Positions 1 to 9,303 are shown, counted from the stretch's first letter. The stretch: 64,000 bases of DNA from an uncultured Oscillospiraceae bacterium (GCA_934636865.1 CAKUBI010000005.1:1-64000); one strand, 5' to 3'. Program-made: numbers and translations. The notes: a model not told the origin generated them from the letters alone.

Positions 1-1182
1 CTGCCCTATCTCTGCACCACCATCGGGAATCTCTCCGGCGTCCCCGTGCGGATCTTTGAGGGCGAAAGCATGACCTTCTACTACTCGCAGGCGTACCTGC
101 CCCGCGACCCCATGGCTGTCTACCGGGAGAAGATCTTCGCGGTGCGATCCCATGTGGGCTACCTCACCACGCCCCACTTTCACTGCTACGGCATCGTCAA
201 CTCCGGCACCACGAAGATCGTCATCGGCCCCACCCGTCAGGTGGAGGAGAGCGACCAGGAGCTGCGGGAGCTGGCGTTCCGGGCGGACGTGACCGCCGAC
301 GATATGGAGGATTTTATTGCGGGTATGAAGCGCATCGTCCGTATGCCCTTTGAGAGCATCCTGCAAATGCTGTGTACCATGAACCATGTCCTGAACGGGG
401 AGACGCTGTCGCTGAAGGACATCACCATCTACGATGCGGAGCAGGAAAAGCTCCTGGCGCGGCAGAATGCGCGGCAGGCGGAGGAAAAGCTGTCTGTTCG
501 GGTGGACGAGGCCCAGAGCCTGCACAACACCTACGACCTGGAACAGATGGTGATGCGCATCGTCCGCAAGGGGGACACCGCCGCGCTGAAGGAGTGGATC
601 GCCCATGCCCCGGCTGTTCGCGGCGGCGTTCTGGCGGCGGAGCAGCTTCGCCAACGGAAGAATACCTTCATCGTCATCGCCACGCTGGCCTCCCGCGCCG
701 CCATTCGGGGCGGCATGGATGTGGACGATGCCTTTTCCCACAGCGACTCCTATATCCAGCAGTGCGAGCTGCTGTCCTCACCGGCAGAAATCATGAACCT
801 GCAATATCGGATGATCTTGGACTACACGGAGCGGGTGGAGCGGCTGCATCTGGGCAAGCATCCCACGAAGCTCACCGTGGATGTGGCAAACTACATCCAG
901 CACCATATGTCCGAGCCCATCACAGCAGAGAAGATCGCGGAGGAGCTGTTCCTCAGCCGCCCGTACCTCTCCCGCAAATTCAAGGAGGAGACGGGCGAGA
1001 GCCTGACGGACTTCATCCTGAAGGAAAAAACGGAGGAAGCCAAACGCCTCCTCCGCTATTCGGATAAGCCCCTCACCGCCATCGGCTCATACCTCGGCTT
1101 TTCCTCCGCCAGCCATTTTTCCAGAGTGTTCAAAACCTACGTCGGCAGCACACCCAGCGAGTATCGGGATAAATACCTGTGA
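1..1182 (+). CDS. AraC-family transcriptional regulator, 5' end outside window
   Basis: The reading frame is open from base 1, so the gene begins upstream of the window and the internal GTG at 46 is not a convincing start. The last ~100 residues (from about base 871) form the two helix-turn-helix motifs of an AraC DNA-binding domain, including LFLSRPYLSRKFKEETGES and the signature region SYLGFSSASHFSRVFKTYVG. The preceding ~250 residues resemble the large sensory N-terminal regions of gut Clostridia AraC activators, but I recognise no named ligand domain. It ends just before a strong terminator, so it is the last gene of its transcript. Regulator identity is firm; the regulated pathway lies outside the window and is unknown. 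Confidence 0.85.
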   Translation: MPYLCTTIGNLSGVPVRIFEGESMTFYYSQAYLPRDPMAVYREKIFAVRSHVGYLTTPHFHCYGIVNSGTTKIVIGPTRQVEESDQELRELAFRADVTADDMEDFIAGMKRIVRMPFESILQMLCTMNHVLNGETLSLKDITIYDAEQEKLLARQNARQAEEKLSVRVDEAQSLHNTYDLEQMVMRIVRKGDTAALKEWIAHAPAVRGGVLAAEQLRQRKNTFIVIATLASRAAIRGGMDVDDAFSHSDSYIQQCELLSSPAEIMNLQYRMILDYTERVERLHLGKHPTKLTVDVANYIQHHMSEPITAEKIAEELFLSRPYLSRKFKEETGESLTDFILKEKTEEAKRLLRYSDKPLTAIGSYLGFSSASHFSRVFKTYVGSTPSEYRDKYL

Positions 1183-1213
1183 CCTGTGCAGACTACTATT
1201 TGACTACTACCGC

Positions 1214-1257
1214 AAAAAACCTCGGAAGCCCTGCAGCGCAAGACTTCCGAGGTTTTT
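1214..1257 (+). terminator. Rho-independent terminator after AraC gene
   Basis: The arms AAAAACCTCGGAAG and CTTCCGAGGTTTTT pair over 14 bp around a 15-nt loop. A/T runs on both sides would let it work in either direction. Confidence 0.85.
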
Positions 1258-1324
1258 CTTCAAAATGCCGGAGATTTGTGCAGCACCAACCAAACTCTTG
1301 CGCCGCAGGACTTTCCGGTTTGAC

Positions 1325-1379
1325 GGCCTGATAACTCCGACTCTGAAGGCCGCTGGTTCGAATCCAGTCGGGCATACCA
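1325..1379 (+). other. tRNA 3'-half-like fragment
   Basis: A T-arm (GCTGG, loop TTCGAAT, CCAGT at 1352-1368) is followed by a 7-nt acceptor-like strand CGGGCAT, a discriminator A and an encoded CCA (1377-1379). No matching 5' acceptor strand (ATGCCCG) lies at tRNA distance upstream; the nearest look-alike, ATGCCGG at 1265, is too far and mismatched. No good anticodon arm folds, although CGGCCT/AGGCCG flank the middle. It could be a decayed tRNA or the tRNA-end copy left by an integrated element. An intact tRNA gene is unlikely. Confidence 0.4.
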
Positions 1380-1387
1380 TATTAACG

Positions 1388-1540
1388 AAACGGTATAGAT
1401 GTGTCTGGCGAAAAGCCAGGCGCATCAACCGTTTCCGGGCTTTTTCAGACCCGGATTTCTTCTTTCAAACCATAGATGCAAATCGCTGTTTCAGGGCGTC
1501 TGCCCCGATTCGAACCGGGCATTTTCCCTTTTCGGGCAGA
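1388..1540 (+). other. Structured non-coding stretch with three stem-loops
   Basis: AAACGG (1388-1393) pairs with CCGTTT (1429-1434) around inner stems GATGTG/CGCATC and CTGGC-GAAAA-GCCAG. CCGGG/CCCGG (1435-1454) forms a second hairpin. TCTGCCC (1499-1505) pairs with GGGCAGA (1534-1540), enclosing another TTCGAA-CC-GGGCAT motif that echoes the tRNA-like end at 1357-1375. I see no convincing protein here. It may be a small RNA or debris of tRNA-like sequence; no named RNA family is recognised. Confidence 0.35.
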
Positions 1541-1568
1541 TGCATTCGGCCAGCGTCTGTATTTTGTG

Positions 1569-1601
1569 GGCCGGAGCATGATCGCTCCGGCCTTATTTTT
1601 T
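1569..1601 (+). terminator. Strong Rho-independent terminator
   Basis: GGCCGGAGC and GCTCCGGCC form a 9-bp GC-rich stem with a 6-nt loop followed by TTATTTTTT. It insulates the protease gene from upstream transcription and ends any RNA made from the 1300-1560 region. Confidence 0.9.
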
Positions 1602-1619
1602 ACGCATGGGAGGAGCTAT

Positions 1620-1694
1620 ATGAGCATCAGCGCAGAAGAAAAGAACCGCTATTGGTCAAAATCACAAATTGCGGACGAGCAGATGCCGGTATAA
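1620..1694 (+). CDS. 24-residue micro-ORF, possible gene remnant
   Basis: An ATG sits 5-6 nt behind a good ribosome site (GGGAGGAG) and runs 24 codons, beginning MSISAEEKNRYWSKSQ and ending in TAA. It lies between a strong terminator and the protease promoter, with no promoter of its own seen. It could be the first exon-like stub of a deleted gene or a chance ORF. No function can be assigned. Confidence 0.25.
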   Translation: MSISAEEKNRYWSKSQIADEQMPV

Positions 1695-1747
1695 GTGGGA
1701 AATTTAATAATTATGCAATAAAGCGAGGGGAAACATGCTGGAAATCA

Positions 1748-1777
1748 TTGACTTTTGATGGGACAGAGGATTATAAT
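1748..1777 (+). promoter_or_regulatory. Sigma-A promoter of the subtilase gene
   Basis: TTGACT (1748-1753) is separated by 18 bp from a perfect TATAAT (1772-1777). It points to the protease and predicts a 5' leader of about 135 nt. Confidence 0.7.
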
Positions 1778-1843
1778 TCGCTACGAAAAGCGATCCGGAG
1801 ATGGACGACAAAGGCTCGCCGAAGCAAAGTCTCTGTGCATTCA

Positions 1844-1864
1844 GGGGAAGTGTCTTCCCCTTTT
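1844..1864 (+). promoter_or_regulatory. Terminator-like hairpin in protease 5' leader
   Basis: GGGGAAG-TGT-CTTCCCC is followed by TTTT, 56 nt before the protease start codon. A short U tract makes it a weak terminator at best. It could be an attenuator or an RNA-stability element. Confidence 0.4.
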
Positions 1865-1920
1865 GCAGCCCGATTTTCACACGGGTATCTTTATAGAAAC
1901 CTTGAAAAGGAGGATGCTGA

Positions 1921-4900
1921 ATGAGGAAGCATCAAAGCAAGCGCTTGATCTCTCTCCTTCTGGCCCTGGTGCTGTGCCTGGGTCTTGCCGTGCCCGTGAG
2001 CGCGGCGGACACCGGCAGCAGCGGCGTTCAGATCGAGAAGGTCGACAACAGCGCGGTGTCGGTCTCAACGCTGGACGACAGCAAGCAGGCCAACCTCGAC
2101 GAAGAGGAAACACCGCTCTATCAGGACACGGACATGGTCCGTGTTTCTATCGTTCTGGAGGGGAAGTCCACCCTGGAAAAGGGCTTCTCCACGCAGAGCA
2201 TTGCGGAAAACAGCAAGGCTGTTGCTTACCGCGACAGCCTGCAGGCGCAGCAGGAGACCGTGACGCAGAAGATATCCAGAAGCGTTCTGGGCGGCAAGGG
2301 CCTCGACGTTGTCTGGAACCTGACGCTCGCGGCGAACATCATCTCCGCCAACGTGCCCTATGGCGACATTGAAGCCATCAAGGCCGTCCCCGGCGTTGAG
2401 GACGTGGTCCTTGAGACCCGCTATGAGCCCCAGGTGGTCAGCGTGGACGCGGCTGATCCCAACATGGCCACGTCCGGCTCCATGATCGGCAGCAGCACCG
2501 CTTATCTGGAGGGCTACTACGGTGCGGGCAGCCGCATCGCGGTGATCGATACCGGTACGGACACCGATCACCAGAGCTTCAACGCCGCGGCGTTCGACTA
2601 TGCCGTCGCGGAGGATGCCGCAAAGGCCGGCAAGACCGTGGCCGACTATGATCTGCTGGACGCCGCCGAGATCGCGGAAAAACTGCCCCAGCTGAACATT
2701 TCCGGCAAGAACGATAAGTGGAGCGTCAGCGCGGACGAGGCGTCCCAGCTGTATCTGAACAGCAAGCTGGCCTTTACCTATAACTATATCGATAAGAGCT
2801 TCGATGTGACGCACGACGGCGATTCCCAGGGCGAGCACGGCTCTCACGTGGCCGGTATCGCCACCGCCAACCGCTACATCGCAAACGGCGACGGCACCTT
2901 CAGCGATGCGCTGGATGCGGCGCACACGCAGGGCGTTGCTCCGGATGCCCAGCTCATCACCATGAAGGTGTTCGGCAAGGGCGGCGGCGCGTATGATTCC
3001 GATTACATGGCCGCTATCGAGGACGCGATCGTTCTCGGCGCGGACGCCATTAACCTGTCTCTTGGTTCCGGCAACCCCGGCATGAGCAGCTCCGGCGACG
3101 AGGTCTATGAGACCATTCTGGATAATCTCACCAAGAGCGACACTGTGGTGAGCATCTCCTCGGGCAACTCGAGCTACTGGGCGGAGAACGCCAACAACGG
3201 CACGGGCTACCTTTACGGCGATGATGTGAACTTCCAGACCGACGGCAACCCCGGCTCCTTCACCAACGCCCTGACGGTCGCCTCTGTGGACAACGTCGGT
3301 TCCACGGGCAACTATCTTGCCTTTGGCGAGAACAAGGTCTTTTTCAGCGAGACCTCGGGCTACAGCAATCCCACGATCACCACGCTGGATAAGAGCGCGG
3401 ACGGCAGCGGCACCGAGTATGACTTCGTCCTCTTTGAAAATACCGGCGTGGACGGCAGCGGCAACAGCCTGCTGACGGGCTATGCCGACGTTCTCAAGGA
3501 CAAGGTCGTCATGGTCTACCGCGGCACCTCGTCCTTCTATGAAAAGCACGACGCCGTCGGCGCTGTGGGCGGCGCGGCCTGCATCGTTGTGAACAACCAG
3601 CCCGGCGTCATCAACATGGATCTCTCCAGCTCCACCGCCGAGATCCCCTGTGTGTCCATCACTCAGGCGGACGGCGCGGCGGTCAAGGCCGCTGCCACTG
3701 CCGTGAAGGCGGAGGACGGCACCGTCCTCTACTACACCGGCAAGGTGACGGTCTCGAAGCAGATCGGCTCCGCCGTTCAGGAGAGCGACCATTATACCAT
3801 GAGCTCCTTCTCCTCCTGGGGCGTTCCCGGCAGCCTTGAGCTCAAGCCGGAGATCACCGCCCCCGGCGGCAACATTTACTCCGTCAACGGCGCTGTCAAG
3901 GGCGGCACCGCCTATGAGAACATGTCCGGTACCTCCATGGCCGCGCCTCAGGTGGCCGGTATGGCGGCGCTCGTGGCGCAGTACATCCGCGAGAACGGCC
4001 TTGCGGCAAAGACCGGCCTGACCGCACGCGCGCTGTCCCAGTCCCTGCTGATGTCCACTGCCACTCCGGTGACGGATGAGTACGGCCTTTATAACTCCGT
4101 GCTGCAGCAGGGCGCGGGTCTTGCCAACGTGGCGGACGCCATCCATGCAGATTCCTACATCCTGATGGATGCCAATGCCAACGCCGGTGCAAAGGACGGC
4201 AAGGTGAAGGTGGAGCTCGGCGACGATCCCGCGCGGACCGGCAGCTATGAGACCGGCTTTACCCTCTATAACCTCACCGATAAGGCGGCGGGCTACAACC
4301 TCTCCGCGGATATCTTCACGCAGGATATGTTTGCCTACCGCGACAGCACCTATCTCGACACCGTGACCACTCCGCTGGCTGCTGAGGTCAGCTGGAGCGT
4401 GAACGGCAAGGCGCTGGACAAGACCGTTTCGGACCTTGGCGACGTCAACGGTGACGGCGCGGCCAACACCGACGACGCGCAGGCCATTCTGGACTATGTG
4501 GCCGGGAACACGGTGGAGCCCTTCAACGCATCTGCCGCCGATATGGACGGCAATGGCGGGATCACCTCTTATGATGCGCACCTCTATCTGGCGGCGCTGA
4601 ACAGCGCTGACGTGACGCTGCCCGCCGGCGGCTCTGTGGAGATCAAGGTCTCCTTCCGCCTGAGCGCCGACAGCAAGGAATATCTCGACGCCTACTACAC
4701 CTCCGGCGCGTATGTGGAGGGCTACCTGAACGTGACCGAGGCCTCCACGCAGGAGGGCAGCGAGGGCACGAGCCACTCCATCCCCGTGCTGGGCTTCTAC
4801 GGCGACTGGTCCGACGCCTCCATGTACGACGTGGGCTCTTACCTTGAATATTCCTACGGCCTTGAGAGCCGCCCCAACTACATCGGCACCACCCGCGGCA

Positions 4901-7900
4901 ACAGCCCCGTCATCCGCTATGCGGGCGACTCCGGCGCTTACTACTTCGGCGGCAACCCCTACGTGAAGGACGCGCAGTACCTGCCCGAGCGCACCGCCTT
5001 CAACTCTGAAAACGGCGATACGCTCTATGGCCAGTATTTCACCGGCATCCGCAACGCGGGCGAGGGAATCATCCAGGTGACGAATGCCGAGACCGGCGAG
5101 GTCTATGACCGTCAGACGGTGGAGGGCCCCGTTTACAGCGCCTATTATTACAGCAACGGCAGCAGCTGGCGCAACACGCAGTCTCTGGCGCATCTCGGCT
5201 GGACCGGTAAGGACGCTTCGGGCAATGCGCTGCCCGAGGGCACCAAGGTGAACGTCTCTCTGGTTCTTGCACCGGAGTACTATGCCAATGCCGACGGCAG
5301 CTACGATTGGGACAGCCTGACCGGCGGTGTTCTGGGCGAGGGCGCGTACCTCACCACGACGCTCACCATCGATAACACTGCCCCCGAGATGGTGGCGGAG
5401 CCCGAGCTGAACGGCAAGACCCTGAGCGTGAAGGTCAAGGATAACCAGTATGTCGCCGCAGTCCTGATGGTGACGGCGGACGGTCAGACGCTGGTGGCAG
5501 TGAACACCCCCAACCAGACCGAAGCGGGCAAGGAAACCGAGGTCACCCTGGATCTGGGCGACGCGCTCGGCAACAACTTCCTGCTGCAGGTGCTGGACTA
5601 TGCCGGCAACGCCAGCACCTATCGCTTCACTCAGGCGCTGCGCCCCGATATTGACGCCGCCTACACCGGCTATAACCGCGGCACGGGCGTCCAGAAGTGG
5701 GAGTCCTACAATGCTGACGGCAGCAGCCACGCCACGGCGGGCTACGGCGGCCTGAATCTTTTCTGCGGCGCGTATGCCGGCGGCTATGTCTTTGCCTACG
5801 ACTTTGACAACAACTTCTATGTGATGGACGCCGGGGACCTCAGCACCCGGACCCTCATCAAGAGCGGCGAGAGCTACGGAAACGAGTACATGATGCTGGG
5901 CGACATGGCCTATGACCAGACCACCGGCAAGATGTACCTGACCTATTGGAAGAACTGGCTTTGGGATACCAACTTCACGCTGGCGGAGATCAACCTCCAG
6001 ACCGGCGAGCTGACGGATGTCAGCGAGCAGGATGCCATCCCCGTTTACACGCTGGCTGTGGACGGCAGCGGCAACTTCTACGGTTACGGCTACTATGACG
6101 GCAAGCTCTACACCTTCACGCTCGATACCCTTACCGAGCCCAAGCAGCTCGAGAGCGACAAAGTGGCCATCGGCATGCCCAGCGACCTCACTTGGGACAG
6201 CGCCAACCAGCAGCTGCTGCTGGCCGCCAACACCTATGAGGACGACGGCTCCACTCCCATTACCAGCTGCCTCTACAGTGTGGACCCCGCCACCGGCGCG
6301 GCCACCAAGAAGTTTGACACCGCCGGTCCTCTGGTGGCGCTCTACACCAAGGCCGACGAGAGCCAGCCCGCCCTGCCCGGCGCGGAGAACGCCACAGGTC
6401 TGACCCTCTCCACCGGCAGCATCAGCATGCTGGCCGGCAGCACGGCCAAGCTCAGCGCGGCGCTGAGCCCCTGGAACCTCGCGGACAAGTCCGTGAGCTG
6501 GACTTCCTCCGATCCGACTGTTGCCGCCGTGGATGAAAACGGCGTGGTCAGCGGCCTGAGCAAGGGCAGCGCCACCATCACCGCGGTCTCCAACGCGACG
6601 CCTTCTGTCAGCGCCTCCTGCGAGGTGGAGGTCACCACCCTGGCCTATACCCTCCGCGGCGCGCTCCAGGATGAGGACGGCAACACCCAGCTCTTCACCT
6701 GGGACCTTGAAAACAGCAAGACCTGGACCAAGACCAGCGATCTGGAAGCCAAGAGCATCGAGTCCATGACCATGGACACGCAGAACAACGCCCTCTACCT
6801 CATGGACGACGTGGAGAACACCTGGAGCGTTCATAAGGTGGATCCCGCGACCGGCAAGGATATCGAGAGCTATGACAGTACGCTGGGCCTGCCCCTTTGG
6901 GATATGGAATACAGCTCCGTCTTCTCCACCAAGGATCAGCCCCTGATCAACGCCGTCTATTACCTTTACTTCCTGCCCGGCAAGGATCCTGCCGCGCTGA
7001 GCGACAGCGCCTTCGACCTGCAGAGCGCCCTCTCCCAGATGGGCGCGGACTATCTCACCGCCATCACCACGCTGGGCGAGACCACCGTTACCGATGACGA
7101 CGGCGTCAGCCATCAGGCGGAAATGACGCTGGCGCTGGACAACGCGGGCAACATCTGGTCCGTGGAGATGTACCAGACGGAGAGTGGCTACAGCGCCGGA
7201 CTCAACGTCTACGAGACGAACCTTGCCGATCTTGGCCTGAGCTTTGACGGCTACGACAACGGCATGTACTGCTCCCTTGTCACCGACAGCGACGGCGTGA
7301 ACCTCTTCCTCTCCTACTTCACAGGCGAGACCAACCAGATCTACATGCTCTCCGCCGGTCTGGACGAGGAGTACAATCTGACCTTCCAGGCCACCCTGAT
7401 CGGCGATGTGGGCGAGAATGTCTGGCCCGCCGCGCTCTATGCCGCGTCCTCCAACGAGGCGAGCAACAGCAGCGGCCTTGTGAACGTCCTGCACAGCGCC
7501 AAGGCGGCCGAGACCACGACCCTTGAGACCGAGAAAGTGGACTTTGACGCCTTCCAGACCGCCAAGCAGGTCGTGACCGGCAGCCTGAACGCTGTGACGG
7601 CGGCTTCCGCCGGTGCGGCCGGCGTTGAAAAGACGGCTGTGAGCGCCGCTGCCGCGGGCGAGACCGCCGAGGTCAAGCTGGCGCTGGATGCAAAGAACGC
7701 CACCAACGGCAAGCTGACCGTCAGCTATGATCCCGCTGTCCTCCGCGTTTCCTCGGTGAACGGCGTGGGCAGCACGCTGGTCGGCTATGCCGACGACGGA
7801 AACGGCAAGCTGACCGTGGCCTACGCCGCGGCGGAGAGCATTCTCGGCAACGCCGCCGTTGTGACCTTCGCCTATGATCCCAGCAGCTGCCCGGAGAATA

Positions 7901-8607
7901 CGACGGTCACCATCAGCAGCCTTGAAGTGAACGATGGCACCGAAGAGCAGAGCGAAATGCTCGCGCTGAAGCTGAGAGACGCGGAGCCCGTCACCCCGGT
8001 GAACCCGGTCCCCTCCACGCCTACGACGCCGACCGAGCCCACCGCGCCGGAGCTCCCGTTCAAGGACGTTCCGACCGGCCATCCCTTCTATGACGACATC
8101 AAGTATGTCTACGAGAAGGGCCTGATGCAGGGCGTGAGCGCGGATCTCTTCGCGTCCGGCGCAACGACCACCCGCGCCATGATCGTCACGATCCTCTACC
8201 GCATGGAGGGTGAACCCGCGGTCAGCGGCACGGCGTCCTTCAAGGATGTGGCCGACGGCATGTACTACAGCAAGGCCGTCGCCTGGGCGGCTGCCAACGG
8301 CATCGTCAAGGGCTATTCCGACGGCACCTTCCAGCCCGACCAGACCATCATCCGCGAGCAGATGGCCGCGATCCTGTACCGCTACGCACAGTACAAGGGC
8401 TATGACGTCAGCGTGGGTGAGAACACGAACATCCTCAGCTACACGGATGTCTCTCAGGTGTCCGAGTATGCGATCCCGGCCTTCCAGTGGGCTGTTGGCG
8501 CGGGTATCATCAACGGTACCAGCGCGTCTACCCTGAGCCCGAAGGGCAGCGCCACCCGCGGCCAGGTCGCCGCGATCCTGCACCGCTACTGCGAGCAGAT
8601 CGGATAA
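1921..8607 (+). CDS. Secreted S8 subtilisin-family protease (lactocepin-like) with dockerin-like, Ig-like, cohesin-like and SLH modules
   Basis: This is a 2228-residue cell-surface serine endopeptidase. The start follows AAAGGAGG. A signal peptide (cleavage near VSA-AD, residue 28) and an I9-like propeptide (about 70-165) precede the catalytic domain. The triad is visible as Asp210 in VIDTGTD, His306 in HGSHVAG and Ser672 in GTSMAAP, with Asn416 as oxyanion residue. A protease-associated insert lies at about 460-600. Then follow an Fn3-like region, a dockerin-like pair of calcium loops (Asp841 DVNGDG and Asp874 DMDGNG), propeller-like repeats (about 1250-1480 and 1577-1880), a Big_2 Ig-like domain (1490-1573), a cohesin-like domain (about 1905-2010), a Pro/Thr linker and three SLH repeats (2045-2228) for cell-wall attachment. 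It is a single-gene transcript with its own promoter and terminator. Protease and SLH calls are firm; the cohesin-like call is tentative. Confidence 0.93.
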   Translation: MRKHQSKRLISLLLALVLCLGLAVPVSAADTGSSGVQIEKVDNSAVSVSTLDDSKQANLDEEETPLYQDTDMVRVSIVLEGKSTLEKGFSTQSIAENSKAVAYRDSLQAQQETVTQKISRSVLGGKGLDVVWNLTLAANIISANVPYGDIEAIKAVPGVEDVVLETRYEPQVVSVDAADPNMATSGSMIGSSTAYLEGYYGAGSRIAVIDTGTDTDHQSFNAAAFDYAVAEDAAKAGKTVADYDLLDAAEIAEKLPQLNISGKNDKWSVSADEASQLYLNSKLAFTYNYIDKSFDVTHDGDSQGEHGSHVAGIATANRYIANGDGTFSDALDAAHTQGVAPDAQLITMKVFGKGGGAYDSDYMAAIEDAIVLGADAINLSLGSGNPGMSSSGDEVYETILDNLTKSDTVVSISSGNSSYWAENANNGTGYLYGDDVNFQTDGNPGSFTNALTVASVDNVGSTGNYLAFGENKVFFSETSGYSNPTITTLDKSADGSGTEYDFVLFENTGVDGSGNSLLTGYADVLKDKVVMVYRGTSSFYEKHDAVGAVGGAACIVVNNQPGVINMDLSSSTAEIPCVSITQADGAAVKAAATAVKAEDGTVLYYTGKVTVSKQIGSAVQESDHYTMSSFSSWGVPGSLELKPEITAPGGNIYSVNGAVKGGTAYENMSGTSMAAPQVAGMAALVAQYIRENGLAAKTGLTARALSQSLLMSTATPVTDEYGLYNSVLQQGAGLANVADAIHADSYILMDANANAGAKDGKVKVELGDDPARTGSYETGFTLYNLTDKAAGYNLSADIFTQDMFAYRDSTYLDTVTTPLAAEVSWSVNGKALDKTVSDLGDVNGDGAANTDDAQAILDYVAGNTVEPFNASAADMDGNGGITSYDAHLYLAALNSADVTLPAGGSVEIKVSFRLSADSKEYLDAYYTSGAYVEGYLNVTEASTQEGSEGTSHSIPVLGFYGDWSDASMYDVGSYLEYSYGLESRPNYIGTTRGNSPVIRYAGDSGAYYFGGNPYVKDAQYLPERTAFNSENGDTLYGQYFTGIRNAGEGIIQVTNAETGEVYDRQTVEGPVYSAYYYSNGSSWRNTQSLAHLGWTGKDASGNALPEGTKVNVSLVLAPEYYANADGSYDWDSLTGGVLGEGAYLTTTLTIDNTAPEMVAEPELNGKTLSVKVKDNQYVAAVLMVTADGQTLVAVNTPNQTEAGKETEVTLDLGDALGNNFLLQVLDYAGNASTYRFTQALRPDIDAAYTGYNRGTGVQKWESYNADGSSHATAGYGGLNLFCGAYAGGYVFAYDFDNNFYVMDAGDLSTRTLIKSGESYGNEYMMLGDMAYDQTTGKMYLTYWKNWLWDTNFTLAEINLQTGELTDVSEQDAIPVYTLAVDGSGNFYGYGYYDGKLYTFTLDTLTEPKQLESDKVAIGMPSDLTWDSANQQLLLAANTYEDDGSTPITSCLYSVDPATGAATKKFDTAGPLVALYTKADESQPALPGAENATGLTLSTGSISMLAGSTAKLSAALSPWNLADKSVSWTSSDPTVAAVDENGVVSGLSKGSATITAVSNATPSVSASCEVEVTTLAYTLRGALQDEDGNTQLFTWDLENSKTWTKTSDLEAKSIESMTMDTQNNALYLMDDVENTWSVHKVDPATGKDIESYDSTLGLPLWDMEYSSVFSTKDQPLINAVYYLYFLPGKDPAALSDSAFDLQSALSQMGADYLTAITTLGETTVTDDDGVSHQAEMTLALDNAGNIWSVEMYQTESGYSAGLNVYETNLADLGLSFDGYDNGMYCSLVTDSDGVNLFLSYFTGETNQIYMLSAGLDEEYNLTFQATLIGDVGENVWPAALYAASSNEASNSSGLVNVLHSAKAAETTTLETEKVDFDAFQTAKQVVTGSLNAVTAASAGAAGVEKTAVSAAAAGETAEVKLALDAKNATNGKLTVSYDPAVLRVSSVNGVGSTLVGYADDGNGKLTVAYAAAESILGNAAVVTFAYDPSSCPENTTVTISSLEVNDGTEEQSEMLALKLRDAEPVTPVNPVPSTPTTPTEPTAPELPFKDVPTGHPFYDDIKYVYEKGLMQGVSADLFASGATTTRAMIVTILYRMEGEPAVSGTASFKDVADGMYYSKAVAWAAANGIVKGYSDGTFQPDQTIIREQMAAILYRYAQYKGYDVSVGENTNILSYTDVSQVSEYAIPAFQWAVGAGIINGTSASTLSPKGSATRGQVAAILHRYCEQIG

Positions 8608-8631
8608 GACCCGACGCAAGAACACAAGCAA

Positions 8632-8670
8632 AACAGCAGAGCCGGCTGAAAGCCGGCTCTGCTGTTTTTT
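8632..8670 (+). terminator. Rho-independent terminator of the subtilase gene
   Basis: AACAGCAGAGCCGGC pairs perfectly over 15 bp with GCCGGCTCTGCTGTT around TGAAA, followed by TTTT. Confidence 0.95.
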
Positions 8671-8741
8671 ATGCGTTCGCTCCGTGAAAAGCAAAACGGC
8701 CTGCCGAAGCAGACCGCTTGATATGAGAGGGAGGGGGGCTG

Positions 8742-9203
8742 TCAGACCTCAATGTACACGCACCGTGAAATGCAGTATTCGACCTTCCCTTCGGAAACAG
8801 TGAAATAGTCGAAGGTGAGGCTGCCGTCCTTCACGCGCCGGTCGTGCTCGGCGGTGATCCAGCCTCCCGCGATGCGGTATGCGTTCGGCAGCAGGTCGAT
8901 GCAGCGCAGCAGCCGCCGGAAAAAGTCCCTTCTTGCGCGAAAGCCGCTGTTTATGACGTCGATGATCCGGGGCTCGGACAGATCGAAGCGCTTAAGCTCA
9001 AGGCACATTGCGATAACGGCGTAAACGTGCGATGCGTCGGTCGTCGGATAGCTGCTGTAACGCTCGAAGCTGTCAGAGGCGTACATCTCCCTGAGCCTTT
9101 TTTCGTATGCCGCGCGCTCAGCGCCGGTATCCGGTATGTTTGCCGCGGCGAGGGCCTTGCGATAGAGCTTTGCATAGCCCTTTACCGTTTTTTCAATATC
9201 CAT
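8742..9203 (-). CDS. Hypothetical protein, 153 residues
   Basis: The protein is predicted soluble and begins MDIEKTVKGYAKLYRKAL. The N-terminal half is charged and helical; the C-terminal part ends in an aromatic/Cys stretch (VEYCISRCVYIEV). The C-terminus faintly recalls the middle of L-2-amino-thiazoline-4-carboxylate hydrolase-like proteins, which are longer, so this may be a C-terminally shortened relative. That similarity is from memory and weak. No signal peptide or membrane segment is seen. The gene stands alone between the convergent protease terminator and the CNNM gene, on the minus strand. I cannot assign a function. Confidence 0.6.
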   Translation of the reverse strand: MDIEKTVKGYAKLYRKALAAANIPDTGAERAAYEKRLREMYASDSFERYSSYPTTDASHVYAVIAMCLELKRFDLSEPRIIDVINSGFRARRDFFRRLLRCIDLLPNAYRIAGGWITAEHDRRVKDGSLTFDYFTVSEGKVEYCISRCVYIEV

Positions 9204-9303
9204 TGTACCACATCCTCACAAAATGCCGGTCTGCCGAAACGTTTCCTCAACCACTTTAGCACGGCTCGCCCGCCAAGTAAAGAAGGGCGTTCATTCGGGC
9301 TTT

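Noticed and set aside
1207..1428. Minus-strand ORF containing PTGFEPAAFRVG
   Set aside because: This string is a familiar artefact of translating the T-arm side of tRNA-like sequence backwards.
1265..1924. 219-codon plus-strand ORF spanning the tRNA-like fragment and protease promoter
   Set aside because: It crosses a strong terminator and a promoter, lacks a ribosome site and has no protein-like composition.
2065..8694. A 2209-codon open frame antisense to the protease
   Set aside because: It mirrors the GC-rich codon pattern of the real gene, has no ribosome site or family features, and the plus-strand frame has a signal peptide, catalytic triad and SLH domains.
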